A DNA stretch of 64,000 nt from Azolla caroliniana (lineage: Eukaryota; Polypodiophyta), in NCBI GenBank assembly GCA_043228905.1, contig JBHGNT010000012.1:17670001-17734000 (forward strand), read 5' to 3'. The notes beneath the pieces are model-generated. The model did not search any database. It was not told the DNA's origin and saw only the letters and a program-made list of their open reading frames with translations. The translations under genes and the position numbers were made by a program. Positions 53,801 through 64,000 of this stretch are shown here, one piece after another; position 1 is the first letter of the stretch, and each line of letters opens with the position of its first letter.

Positions 53801-56800
53801 AAATTACTTCCACAATGTTCTTTTTTGAATCAATGATGCAATATGCTATAGGGAGAACTTTACCATGCTTCATCCAAGAGTGCAATAATACCCAGGGGTT
53901 TCTGCAAAAAAGGGCAGAAAAGCACGTTAAGAACACCATTATTTCCAAAAGTCAGTGACCCACAATAGCATGCAGGAAACATGAAAATATATAAATCGTG
54001 GCAAGTAGCTCAAATGCAGAAATGAAGACAAAGCTCAATGAATATCAAAAGAGACAAACTTGAAGAAGCTGGAAGTGAACATTCTTTGAAATATTAGAAA
54101 AATACACTGGCCTAAAGACTCGTGCTATTTTAATTCTTAAAAATATACTGGAGAAAACTCTCCTTTCCGTTCTGAAACTAGTAAAACCTACATTTCCACA
54201 TTTACATATACCATCAGGAGCAATCTTAATACCTTCTAGAATTATCCTTATACTCAAATGGTTTTACTATTATTATCTTCTCGTTTGTATATCCAAATTC
54301 TGAACTTTCGTGTATATTAAGTAAGAGAAGGAAGATGGAAGATACTTTTTCAATAAGGTCCAATACATCTTGATTATCAATGAACTCAATGTAGCTCCAA
54401 TTTATGGCCTCCTTTGTGTACTCCTCTTGCTCCATTTTGAAAACATGCTGAAGAAATAAAAACATTAATACTGCATAAAATAGAGTGACTGAAGAACTCC
54501 TTGGTTACATGGTACTACACCTGATTGAAGTGCTGCTGAAGCTTCTCATTTGCCAAATTGATACAAAATTGCTCAAAGCTGGACTTCATCATATAAAGCA
54601 TAAAGATAGTCATGTATCATATTTTAACAGCTTCAACAAATAATGAAATACAAAACACTCCACCACAAACCTATTTTTTAGGAAGCTCTCAAACCCATAA
54701 ATATCCAACACTCCAATCTGCGCTTGGGAATCTGCATCCTGACCAATTGATCTGTTGATTTTATCTACCAACCTGCCAACATTGAAAGAAAGATGATAAT
54801 GTTCATATGACATAAAAAATTTCAGAAAATAATATTAACCATGTTTGAGATCAAGATTATACCAATCAAAAAGACGAGAGTAAATAGTTTTTGCAAGTGC
54901 ATCCCTATTGATGAGAGCTGCTTCAGGGTCAAGTGTTTTTGTGATATTTTCCTCTCGAGTCACAATTATGCGTGTGCATAACGTGTCCTTCAAGGCATTA
55001 GCATTGCACCTATTGAATTATGCAGCACATGACAACATATTGCAGGCTTTTAGACTCAAGAAGAAATGTGCAAGAGCTTCAATTACATATAATAGGTTCT
55101 AATTTACTGATGATCAGAACATGGTGGTAATGATAAAATAATCCCAAATTCAAAATAGAGTGAGGCACACATTAGCAAGTCAGCTGCAGTTTGAAGGTGG
55201 GAAAAAGCCTGTTTGTCCTTAAGAACTGAGGAATCATGCTCTTTTCCTGGAGAAAACTCAATATTTCCTAAGTGCAGAATCGCTGCCAAAGTCCTGAAAA
55301 TTGCTTCCTGGCAACCAACAAGCAATAATTTTATGAGAATGCATTGACTATGACGTCTAAGTCAAAAGAAGTGTCTTAGCACACACCTGTTCTTCAAAAG
55401 TTATCCCCACAATGTCCATGGCCCGTCTTGTTCTTGAATACTCCTTGTCATTGCTCACACCAGTTAGTTCAAAACACTTGCTTTGGTTTAAATAATGAAA
55501 ACTCGACGCATCTGTTACTTTAAATTTCTCAGCATCCTGACACCACAAAGTGCAAATTCTTATTTGCATTCCAAGTTTCTACATGTAGATTATAAGAATG
55601 TGAGGAGCTACCTCAGAGGCACAGAGCTGATAGAAACAATGATAGTTCCTTTCTAGGTGTGTGATTTGTACAACACGAGACCTCTCAAGAAGATAGGTTC
55701 TGATTGCGGCTCCTGATATCCTCCCATTCAAATCAAACTGAATCTCTACAAATTTACCGAATCGACTGATAAAACATGAAACAAATCATTTTTTAGAATA
55801 AGGAAACCTGTTGGGCTATCAGTACCAACTATATAAGCCAGAACAATTAGATGCAGATGAAACAATAATCACATCTAATTCTACTAATTCAATCAATGTT
55901 TTCATCAAAACATGGCTCACAAAGTAAGCCTGAATAAAAATAAACTGAAAGAGTGCTTGCTAATGGGTGAAGAATGGCAAGCCGTGTCTTGAATATACAC
56001 AGTTGAAAAGTTTGTGTAACAAAATTATGAACGAGAAAATAGAGATTATGATCATGACATAATTAAAGTAGCCTTTCAAACATGTTTCTGGAAGAATAGA
56101 TTATGATCATGGCATATTTGAAGTAGACTTTCAAACATTTCTCTAGTAGCAAAAGAAAGAACCTCATTTTCAAAGAGGCTACCTCTAAATAAGAGCAATT
56201 CAGGAGAAAGGCACACCTGTTCCAGCTCACCTCGAGTTATCGTTTCTAACTGTTTTCGCATTTCCAAAAGCTTCAAGAAGAGGATTTGACTGAATGAAAG
56301 AGTGATCATCTTTTAGCAAAATCGGAGCATGCCTTGCTACTTCACTGGAATTGTTTTAACAGTACTGACAATATGTAGATCAACTTTATATCTTAATACC
56401 TCTAGAACCTGTTGTTCAACAGTTCTCCCATCTACAGCAGCTCTGCCACCCATATATGCTAGATATTGCATGATGAGTTTCGTTGTCTCTGTCTTGCCTG
56501 CCCCACTCTCACCACTTACAAGAATCGACTGACTTACTCCCTCAGAAATCATAGCTCTGCAGCAAAGAAAGATTCATGAGTCATAAGCATATTTGTGATA
56601 TCAGAATCACAAGAAACAAGCCCCGTGCAGACTAATACAGGATATTCAAAGCACCTGTAAGCAGAATCAGCAACAGCAAAAACATGAGGACTCAGATCTC
56701 CAAGTGGAGCTCCTCTGTATTGCTCCATCATATGGGAATCATATAAATGAGGCAGCTTTGCAAATGGGTTGACAGCAATCAATATATTTCCAGTATATGT

Positions 56801-59228
56801 CTACAAAAAACATCGGATTTTACTTAGCAAAAAGTACAAAGAATGCTACTGCTGTCACAAGAATCTCTACTTCCACCATAATGTGTCTCACTTGAAACCA
56901 CATTAACCAGTATTGTATGATGAGATTTGTTGCATTTAAGATCTTCTCATCTGTTATCAACTTGTCAACGCAGTGATAGGTAGATAGATATATCTTTTTA
57001 AATTTCTATGAGAAGCCACCTACAATCAATGGAATGGGTCCAAGCCCACGGCAAGGATCAAACCTGGACTCTCAAACCTTGACTTAAATGCTACAATGAA
57101 ACTCTGAGCAACAGCCATAGATACTTGAATAAAAGGAAGGCATTATTGCATGAGTACTAACTTTACTTCCAGCATGCATAACATTCTTGACCATAAGAAC
57201 CAGAAACTGGATTGTTTCATTCCTACACCATCGACATTCCACCCTGTCTCGTGACAGATAGCTAATTTTTACAATCATTCCAAATAAAAGAATGGCAAAT
57301 TGAACTTTAACAATCAGTTAAGCATGGTATACATTAAGATTTCACAAGGCATTTGAAGCACCACAATTTCTCCAAAAAGAAAATGCTCTTACATTAAAGA
57401 AGAAAGTAATATTGAAATATTTCAAGGAAAAAGGCATTACTAATCACAATAGAGAAAGATAAGTGAAATGAGGCATCATCCTAATACAGAAAGATGCTGC
57501 CCTTGCTTCAGAATTACTTTCTACTTGGAAGAACATTGACAATGCAGCTAGGGAAAAGATGAGATTATCCAAGCAACATTCAGAAGACTTTTGGAATTTC
57601 TAAACCCAAAAGAGAAATTGCTTGAATCAAATCAGACAAGTTTTATAGGAAACTTACATAAATTTCATTCAGCTCATATCGACATCCAAGATTGTATAGA
57701 ACACCAGGTTCATGCAAATAAGCTAGCTTTGTCATGTCATCAAGACCACCAGCCAACACATCAGTATCTCTTGGATGGATCTTTGAGATGGATGTAACTA
57801 TCTGTAGAATCAATCATATCAGCCAATTATTGCAGAGCATATAATTAGCCATATAAAGAAATCAAAAGTGATTACACACCAGTTTCTTGCTCTTCTCTGC
57901 CCTTGCTGTGACTTTCTCGTTTTCAAGACTGATAACATCTGCTGCAATCCAAGCCAACTGATTGTCCTCAACCCATATCTTTGACCCGGCAACCACATTG
58001 ATCATGCAACCCTAGCAGACAGCCAAATTTCAGTAGTAAAATTCACACAGAAATCACTTTCAACAATCAAGAATAACAACAATTATTGAGCTACTGAGGT
58101 CTTAACTAGATACAGATGTAACACATTTTACGAGAGTGTCTGACCCACAATTGCAGTGATGGTTACAATTGCTGATCCTAAATACTTGTTACTTCATTTC
58201 ATCTGTTTTGTGAGCTGCATTTTAAATACTAGCAGAGTTCCTCAATTGCCAGTGCAAAATTGCCTAAAGATTAGCTTGTAACATTTGATTAACTACCTAT
58301 TCGCTTAAACACGAGATGTTTGGCAGACCCACCCAAAGCTTCTCTTTGTATATTTGATTAGCTACCTGTTCCCTTAGCTTAAATTCTGCCAACTACTTAT
58401 GAAGAAATTATAGAATCAAAGTTTTAAAAAAATTTAATTTACTCAATATCTCACTGTGGTCAACACGAGAATATTTGCACTCTAGAGTACAAAATACAGC
58501 CTGAGCAAATAAATTATTCTCCCAGTAAACCGAAATGGAAATTTCTTTGCAAAGCAGGCATGCTCAGAGTTTGTGAATGGAAACTACATCAGGCTCTATA
58601 ATTGCATAAAATTGGAGACATTTACATATGCAAAATATAGAATCAATCTCGGAGTATTGAAATGATGCAACAAATACGAAGTTATAACAACACAATTGGA
58701 CAGATCACAGACATTTTAAGTGTGTATACATAACACCAGGTGCCTCGTGCAATTCACACGGGCGTATGCTACAAAATGCTTCAAGAAAAAGCAGTACAAG
58801 AAACTGCGAGATCTAAGGTTTTGTTGAGTCTGAAGATAACTATCATTAAAAAACCTACTTGGATCGCAAGCAGTTCCAGCATCCATAAATATTCTGATAT
58901 TCAAAAACTATATTTCACACATTGTGGAAAGCTACAAGCTTTACAGTTTTGCATTCAACAAAAGTATTGAAAAAAGACGCCATGGCACTGAATACGAAGG
59001 GATCAGAAGCATGGATAATAGATTATTTGCATCACTAGAAAGGATGCATAAGTGAAGCAAAAACCCTATCGTGACCTAAATATGATGCATAAAGAAGCGG
59101 CCAATCTGCAGGAATCTTCTCGGCACCAAAAAGCAAAATATCTCTACCTCCCTCTCTGGCGTTTGAAAAGAATGTAAGGGAGAACGAAATGGAGAAAGTA
59201 CCAGAAACCCGCATACCTTCTTAGACAT
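45867..59228 (-). CDS. XI-I: Class XI myosin heavy chain, XI-I-like
   Basis: Actin-based motor moving plus-end-directed cargo in the plant cytoplasm. The 38 exons join in one frame to 1541 residues, normal for class XI. Motor domain about 50-740: P-loop GESGAGKT (160-167), switch I NDNSSRFGK (213-221), switch II DIYGFE (436-441). Six IQ motifs (about 742-882), a coiled coil (about 883-1080) and a DIL cargo-binding tail (about 1160-1475) follow. The start ATG at 59228 encodes only MSKK before intron 1. N-terminal LAWIAADV, the aspartate in switch I and the phrase KTVRNDNS resemble Arabidopsis XI-I, which is known to tether the nuclear envelope through WIT proteins and move nuclei. Isoform assignment is from remembered motifs; the class assignment is firm. 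No disabling change seen. Confidence 0.93.
49702..50545 (-). other. Myosin neck: six IQ motifs (exons 20-22)
   Basis: Six consecutive light-chain/calmodulin-binding helices: [70 protein letters not shown] and [14 protein letters not shown]. Motifs 4 and 6 replace the first residue pair with VQ and FQ. Six motifs give the long lever arm typical of fast class XI and class V myosins. Confidence 0.9.
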
Positions 59229-59940
59229 GGTGGATGGCGATGAACAGATTTGCTGAGGGCAGAAGGAGCGAGGGGGATGAAGGAGATTCCTAGGGCGGAA
59301 GGATTCGTGAAAGGGGAGGGTAAAAAAGGCTTATGTCTTTTTTTTCCCGCCTCTAAATCAAAAAGAAGGAAACACGGCACAAATCCTTCACCACTTCCTA
59401 CCTCCTCCTCCTCCTCCTCCTCCTCCTCTTCCTCCTGATTCTGATTCTGATTCTCTCCTTCTTCTACTTCTCTCTTTCTACTGCTTCCGGGGAGAATCCG
59501 ATTCCTGCTGCTTCCTCCGATTCCGATTCCTCCTCAGACTCCAATTCTGCTTCTCCGTGGCCACTTCTTGTCTCCTTCGTCTTCTAGAGAGAGAGAAGCC
59601 TCCCCTCCTTCTAGAGAGAGAGAACCTTTCGCCACTTCCTCTTCCTGCTTTATTCCTACTTCTCCATCTCCATCTCCAACGCCATCGCCATCTCCATCTC
59701 CCTTCTCCTTCTCCTTCTCTTTCTCCTTCTCCTTCTCCTTCTGATTGTAGAGAGGATCCTTTTGCTCTTGCCTGCTTCTCTCCTGCTGCTGCTCCTGCTT
59801 CTCTGTGTCGTCTCGTCTCGTCTCGTCGGCTTTCTTCCTTCTTCGTCACTATTCGCTGTGAAATCTCTGTCACTCTCTCTCTCTCTCTCTCTCTCTCTGA
59901 GTTTTGAAAGGCGGACGGATGGGCGGGCGGACAGCGGCCG
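59229..59940 (-). promoter_or_regulatory. Likely 5' UTR and promoter-proximal region of the myosin
   Basis: The sequence upstream of the ATG is dominated by pyrimidine-rich runs on the plus strand (purine-rich in gene orientation): CTC triplets at 59401-59428, CTTCTC and CCATCT runs at 59655-59745, and a CT run at 59868-59898. GA-rich leaders and CT/GA tracts near the start site are common in plant genes. No TATA box was assigned, and no coding gene is supported here. Confidence 0.45.
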
Positions 59941-60148
59941 TTTCACACCTGTCCGCCCATTTCAAGCCTCGCTCCCTTCGGCCGGACACCACCCCCCCCC
60001 CTTTCACACCTGCCCGCCCATTTCAAGCCTCGCTCCCTTCGGCCTGGACACCGCCCCTTTCACACCTGCCCGCCCATTGCTAGCCTCCTCCCTTCCCTAA
60101 GGCCGGACAAAGCCCCCATTTCACACCTGCCCACCCATTTCTAGCCTA
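59941..60148. repeat. Minisatellite of about 60 bp upstream of the myosin
   Basis: Four tandem units start at 59941, 60002, 60058 and 60119, each opening TTTCACACCTGYCCRCCCAT and containing GCCTC..CCCTTCGGCC. Units are 56-61 bp; the fourth is partial. It is C-rich on the plus strand and includes an 11-base C run at about 59991-60001. Confidence 0.85.
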
Positions 60149-60400
60149 AGAAGTCTCCTCCACCCACCACACCAACCAACACACACACACACACACACAC
60201 ACATACGCACACTGATTATGGGTCGACCATTGCTACCTTACATCCAAGCCACCCCCACTCCCATATATTTTGTTTTCCCTTATGTCGACCCCTCTCCTGC
60301 TTTGCCACCCCCTGACTATGCTTCCTTCCTATATACTTCATACGAGACCATCTAGAGCCGTGACTGCCGACTTACTTTTTTTTATCACGATACCTATGGT

Positions 60401-60635
60401 TTTTGTGTTTGTGCAATGCATGTAAACAATACGAAGTATTCGTTCCCACGCGCACATACGCTTAACCTTTGGAATCGTAACAATACCCTCGTAGCAAAAA
60501 AAAAAAACTAATGTCTCTAAACCTACCCAATGCTACAAACAACGCCTAGGGTTTGTGTTGTGCAATGCATGTAAACAATATGAAGTATTCCCACACGCAC
60601 ATACGCTTTACCTTTGGAATCGTAACAATACCCTC
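60401..60635. repeat. Direct repeat of about 88 bp
   Basis: 60401-60490 and 60551-60635 share TGCAATGCATGTAAACAATA, GAAGTATTC and ACCTTTGGAATCGTAACAAT in the same order, with small indels. The 60-bp spacer is A-rich. No terminal inverted repeats or target duplication were recognised. Confidence 0.75.
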
Positions 60636-62100
60636 ATCTTCTAAGGTTGTCAACATCCATTGCTTCTTGTTTACTTATGACATATCATCTCTTATTTTCA
60701 AAAAACTCGTGTATTTACAATGAAAACCTTAAAAGTTGATTAGGGAATGTTCATGTTACAAAGAGCTTGAATAACACATGCAGGCATATTGCCTTGACAA
60801 GCAAAGCAACAATTGTATGTAGGGGTTTGGAGATGAGACACTCCTGAATGATGATATTAAATGATATTATTATGTACATAATCGTTTTTGTGTTATGCCA
60901 TCTTTCCAACCCTTGTGTCATGGAGAAAAGGACAACGTCAATTTTGTAAAGCCATTTCCTAGGTCAAACTATAAGCATGCATGACGTGAAACTAAATTAT
61001 GAAGTGTTTTTAAAGTGAAGCGTGCAACAATAAACCAAAAATTTATGAATAGTTTTATAATGCATACACGTCAAACCCGTTATGTGATGGTACAATGCAC
61101 GAGCTTTACCATGACAACATCAAAAAAATTTACTTTATAAAATTAATAAAGTAAGCAAGTGAATCTTAAAAATCTAATTTAGGAGACATCTAATGCCTCT
61201 TATATGATGTACAAAGGCAACGCTCCTTATTGCCTTCTTGTAGGAAACTTTCCGTTTCAAACATTCATTACGCATGGAATTCGACCAACCATTTTTTAAC
61301 TGAACACCATGAGAAGGGATATGAATGATGCATATAAGGAGCACACATTGTAATTATGAATCGTATGAATATCAAGTAAAAAGTATTGTATGAAAGGACG
61401 ATGGCAATTGCATGTTGGATGGGGAAGGAATTTTTTGTGAGAAGATTTCCTAGCAAATATTGTTCGAGGGTTAGGCAAGAACAACAATTTGAATTGCATA
61501 ATAATTCTATAATTTAAATAATCAACGACATATTAAATTAACGATTGTTTTAAGACAAAATAGGCATTTGAGGGATGAAACGAGATAAAGAACAATATAT
61601 ACAATGACAAAAATGGGTTTGCTAGGAGCTACAAAGTGATTTAAAACTTATATACCCCTTCCCATTCTTTGTTTGCATCCCCTTCTTACAGTAATCAAGA
61701 TCCTATAGCAAAGGTAAACCCTAAAGGCATTGTAAAATCGTTTTACATGAAGCCACGGTAAGGTGCCCACATAACGCAACTGTGAGAACTACTAAAACAA
61801 ATTTCCTTTCAACTTACGTGCCTATTGTAGTCATATATGAAGAGCATTAAACAATTAACGTATTCTTATACCTAGATTATATCATATACATGGATACTCG
61901 AGTGTAAAGCTTCGAGACCATAAAAGGAAGGCTACGGAAAGTGTGACATGATTGTCCCAGCTAATGATTCCAAAAGTTGCAACCATATAACGAGAACATC
62001 GTGTTTGTTTTACATATAAAGTGCTTGGAAATGTATGTAAATGAACATGAATTTTATTTGTTGTGAATTTTTTTCTATTTCTTTGTCCATAAAATAGTGG
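60636..62100. other. Intergenic, no gene seen
   Basis: AT-rich sequence with stops in all frames; only short open stretches without recognisable domains. Confidence 0.55.
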
Positions 62101-62111
62101 ATAAATAAACA

Positions 62112-62113
<2 letters not shown>

Positions 62114-62180
<67 letters not shown>
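62114..62180. repeat. Long CT/GA microsatellite
   Basis: An uninterrupted run of about 33 CT dinucleotides. Confidence 0.95.
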
Positions 62181-62184
<4 letters not shown>

Positions 62185-62409
62185 CTTTTTTATTGTCAAT
62201 ATCATAATCATCTCCAATAACATCTTTCCCACTGAGAATAGCAACATACGATGTTTTCTAATGTTTTGTAGAATCAATACACTTTTTGCCTCTTGTAATT
62301 TTCATTACCACATCCATCAACAATCATCAACTCACTTCCTATTGTTGTGTCAGCCATCCTAATAGAGATTGAGATAACTAACTTGAGACGATGACACTTT
62401 TGCTTGTAG

Positions 62410-62410
<1 letters not shown>

Positions 62411-62476
<66 letters not shown>
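62411..62476. repeat. Compound microsatellite, CT then AT
   Basis: About 19 CT units pass directly into about 14 AT units, a compound dinucleotide repeat likely to be length-variable. Confidence 0.95.
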
Positions 62477-62479
<3 letters not shown>

Positions 62480-64000
62480 TTGCAACACCTATAAGCAAAG
62501 CTTCAATTATGGTTTTGTTCGGGGACACATACATGAGAAACAACCCAATTTCTTTCCTTTTATTCATGTCTTATATATAAGGATTTACATAAGAAGGTTA
62601 TCTATAACGCTCTCAACATCTTTGATCAACTTCAACTGTGGCATGTGTTAGTTTGTTTCAACCATAAGGTTATGGATATACCGACCTTTTCTTTGCATTG
62701 TTATGTGTAAAAGTCATGGTTGCTTCTTTTCAATGTCTTATTTTTTTAGTTAATAGAGACGATGTCACACATTAAACAATCATACTCTCTTATGCATAAA
62801 AATATATTCTCTTATATCTTGTATGTGGTCATCCATATTGTTTTCGTTAAGTTGCAAGAGTTCTTTATAAAAGAGCATTCGTCCATGCTTGTTTTATTCT
62901 ACCCTCCTTTTTATCGTGTTGTATGTACACATCCATTGTTTTATACTTGCCGTTATATGTGTGTCTTATGCATAGGATTATTCATATGATACTTAATTTT
63001 ATTCCGCCTTTCATTTTGTTGCGTGTTTTACGCATAAAATGATAAATTTGAGTTCATTCTATGTAAAAAGCATAGCTTGAGGGATCAAAACTAGATGTGG
63101 ATGATAATGATGACATGGATACCAAATAAAAAACATGTGATTAGACTCCAAGAACCATGTAAACTTCCATATTCATTATTAGAATAAGCTAATTGTATTA
63201 TGTTCTAGTTTGATTTTTACAGGGTTTATCGTTTTGATGATGTGTTTCAATTGTAATTTTTTGTTAAATATGTAATATGTAATATATATCAACTACAAAC
63301 AAGTGATTTGAATTATACTTTGACAACTCCCCTTCTATGGGTATGGTCAATGTTGAAAATAACCTAAATTTGGTAGAAAGAGCTTAAAAAAACACACACG
63401 TTAGGGGAGAAAAACTATGAAGGCGAAGGTTGACTTTTTGGGTTTCTGCTGAATTTGATTATTTAAATCTGAGGAGAAAGGTTCTATTAGTCCTCTTGGA
63501 ATTATGCACTAATTATGGCAATTAGCACTTGAAAATGGTTTAGTTTAAGCCAATAACGAGTTACAAAACAAGAACTTAATCAATAGGTTTAGGGTTTAGA
63601 GTAGTTTGTTGGTTGTTCCCTCTCCTTTTCCTCCCTTCCTTGCTACTCGTTGGTCCTCCTTCTTCCTTCTGCTCTTTCATGAAACCTTTCCATGAAGTGA
63701 ATATTCGTCACTTCTTATTCATGAGAGTCACCCAATTGGAAGGGCATCAAATTTTAGAGTTTGAGTCCTGATGCCTGTCGAAATTTTAACATTAAATCCC
63801 CTTTGTTATTCATAAATCAGAGCCATGAATTTTTCATGACATGCCTTGCATGAATGGCTCAAAGGTGGTTTGCCTCTTGCAAAAATAAAGGTTGATTATG
63901 CGAAACTTTTAGTCTGATGCTCAAATTGAAAATTGAAAATTATGTCATGATCATTGTTAATCTTGATTCACCAATAACACAATTTATAACATAATTTTGA
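62477..64000. other. Intergenic, no gene seen
   Basis: AT-rich, with TTATGCATA-like motifs repeated loosely at 62570-63060 but no coding frame or element ends that I can support. Confidence 0.5.

Larger units (their letters stand above)
45867..59228 (-). other. Exon map of the myosin gene (38 coding exons)
   Basis: Coding exons, from the ATG: 59228-59217, 58011-57880, 57801-57658, 56800-56655, 56556-56400, 56289-56231, 55765-55612, 55536-55387, 55307-55171, 55009-54863, 54772-54671, 54578-54521, 54447-54346, 53901-53864, 51774-51648, 51548-51375, 51175-51044, 50960-50851, 50768-50708, 50622-50445, 50354-50149, 49821-49702, 49234-49136, 48916-48695, 48614-48475, 48380-48245, 48168-48103, 48019-47945, 47853-47530, 47450-47250, 47159-47013, 46933-46863, 46778-46679, 46583-46527, 46450-46394, 46307-46227, 46150-46071, 45990-45867. 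Every joint keeps phase. All introns are GT-AG except intron 27 (donor GC at 48102-48101). The longest introns are 14 (51775-53863) and 1 (58012-59216). UTR exons were not sought. Confidence 0.88.

Noticed and set aside
59478-59946. Overlapping arginine/glutamate-rich and leucine-rich open frames upstream of the myosin
   Set aside because: They are translations of CT/GA and CCATCT microsatellites, with no start context or domain, and they lie in the probable 5' UTR or promoter.
62274-62567. Open frame with arginine/glutamate and isoleucine/tyrosine runs
   Set aside because: It is produced by the compound CT/AT microsatellite.

Overview
The window comes from a flowering-plant nuclear genome. 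It holds one host gene, a plant-specific class XI myosin with 38 small exons and plant-type introns. The rest is mostly plant LTR retrotransposons of both superfamilies (copia and gypsy), a plant LINE, and AT-rich intergenic DNA with CT/GA microsatellites. The species cannot be fixed from sequence alone. No rRNA, tRNA or CRISPR array was seen.

Left block, 1-10968: an old minus-strand LINE is split by a plus-strand copia element (B, 452-8539). B is itself split by a minus-strand copia element (A, 559-4896). All three are broken, and both copias have lost the reverse transcriptase core.

Middle block, 10969-39590: a decayed minus-strand chromodomain gypsy element (C) lies in three pieces (11396-13673, 33160-33820, 39175-39590). 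Between the first two pieces sits a large nested insertion bounded by two copies of one LTR (H). Inside it is a second gypsy element (E, about 14325-32328). E carries a hAT-like MITE in its 3' LTR and a GC-rich gag-only element (F) in its 5' LTR. Its leader carries copia G, which in turn carries a solo LTR (K). Copia J (33824-39174) separates the last two pieces of C. The deepest path is C > H > E > G > K, five levels, and most joints are supported by target-site duplications or by reading frames that resume across the insert.

Right of C, 39590-45866 holds relics only: a possible RT zinc-binding tail and a copia fragment (M) interrupted by another small copia remnant (L). From 45867 to 59228 the minus strand carries a complete class XI myosin gene, predicted at 1541 residues, with the best resemblance to the XI-I isoform. 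All 38 exons were joined in frame. One intron uses a GC donor. Upstream of the gene lie pyrimidine tracts and a minisatellite of about 60 bp. The last 4 kb are intergenic with microsatellites.

Functionally, the only gene likely to matter to the host is the myosin motor. The retroelements are parasites of one another and lie downstream (3') of it; none was found inside the myosin introns.
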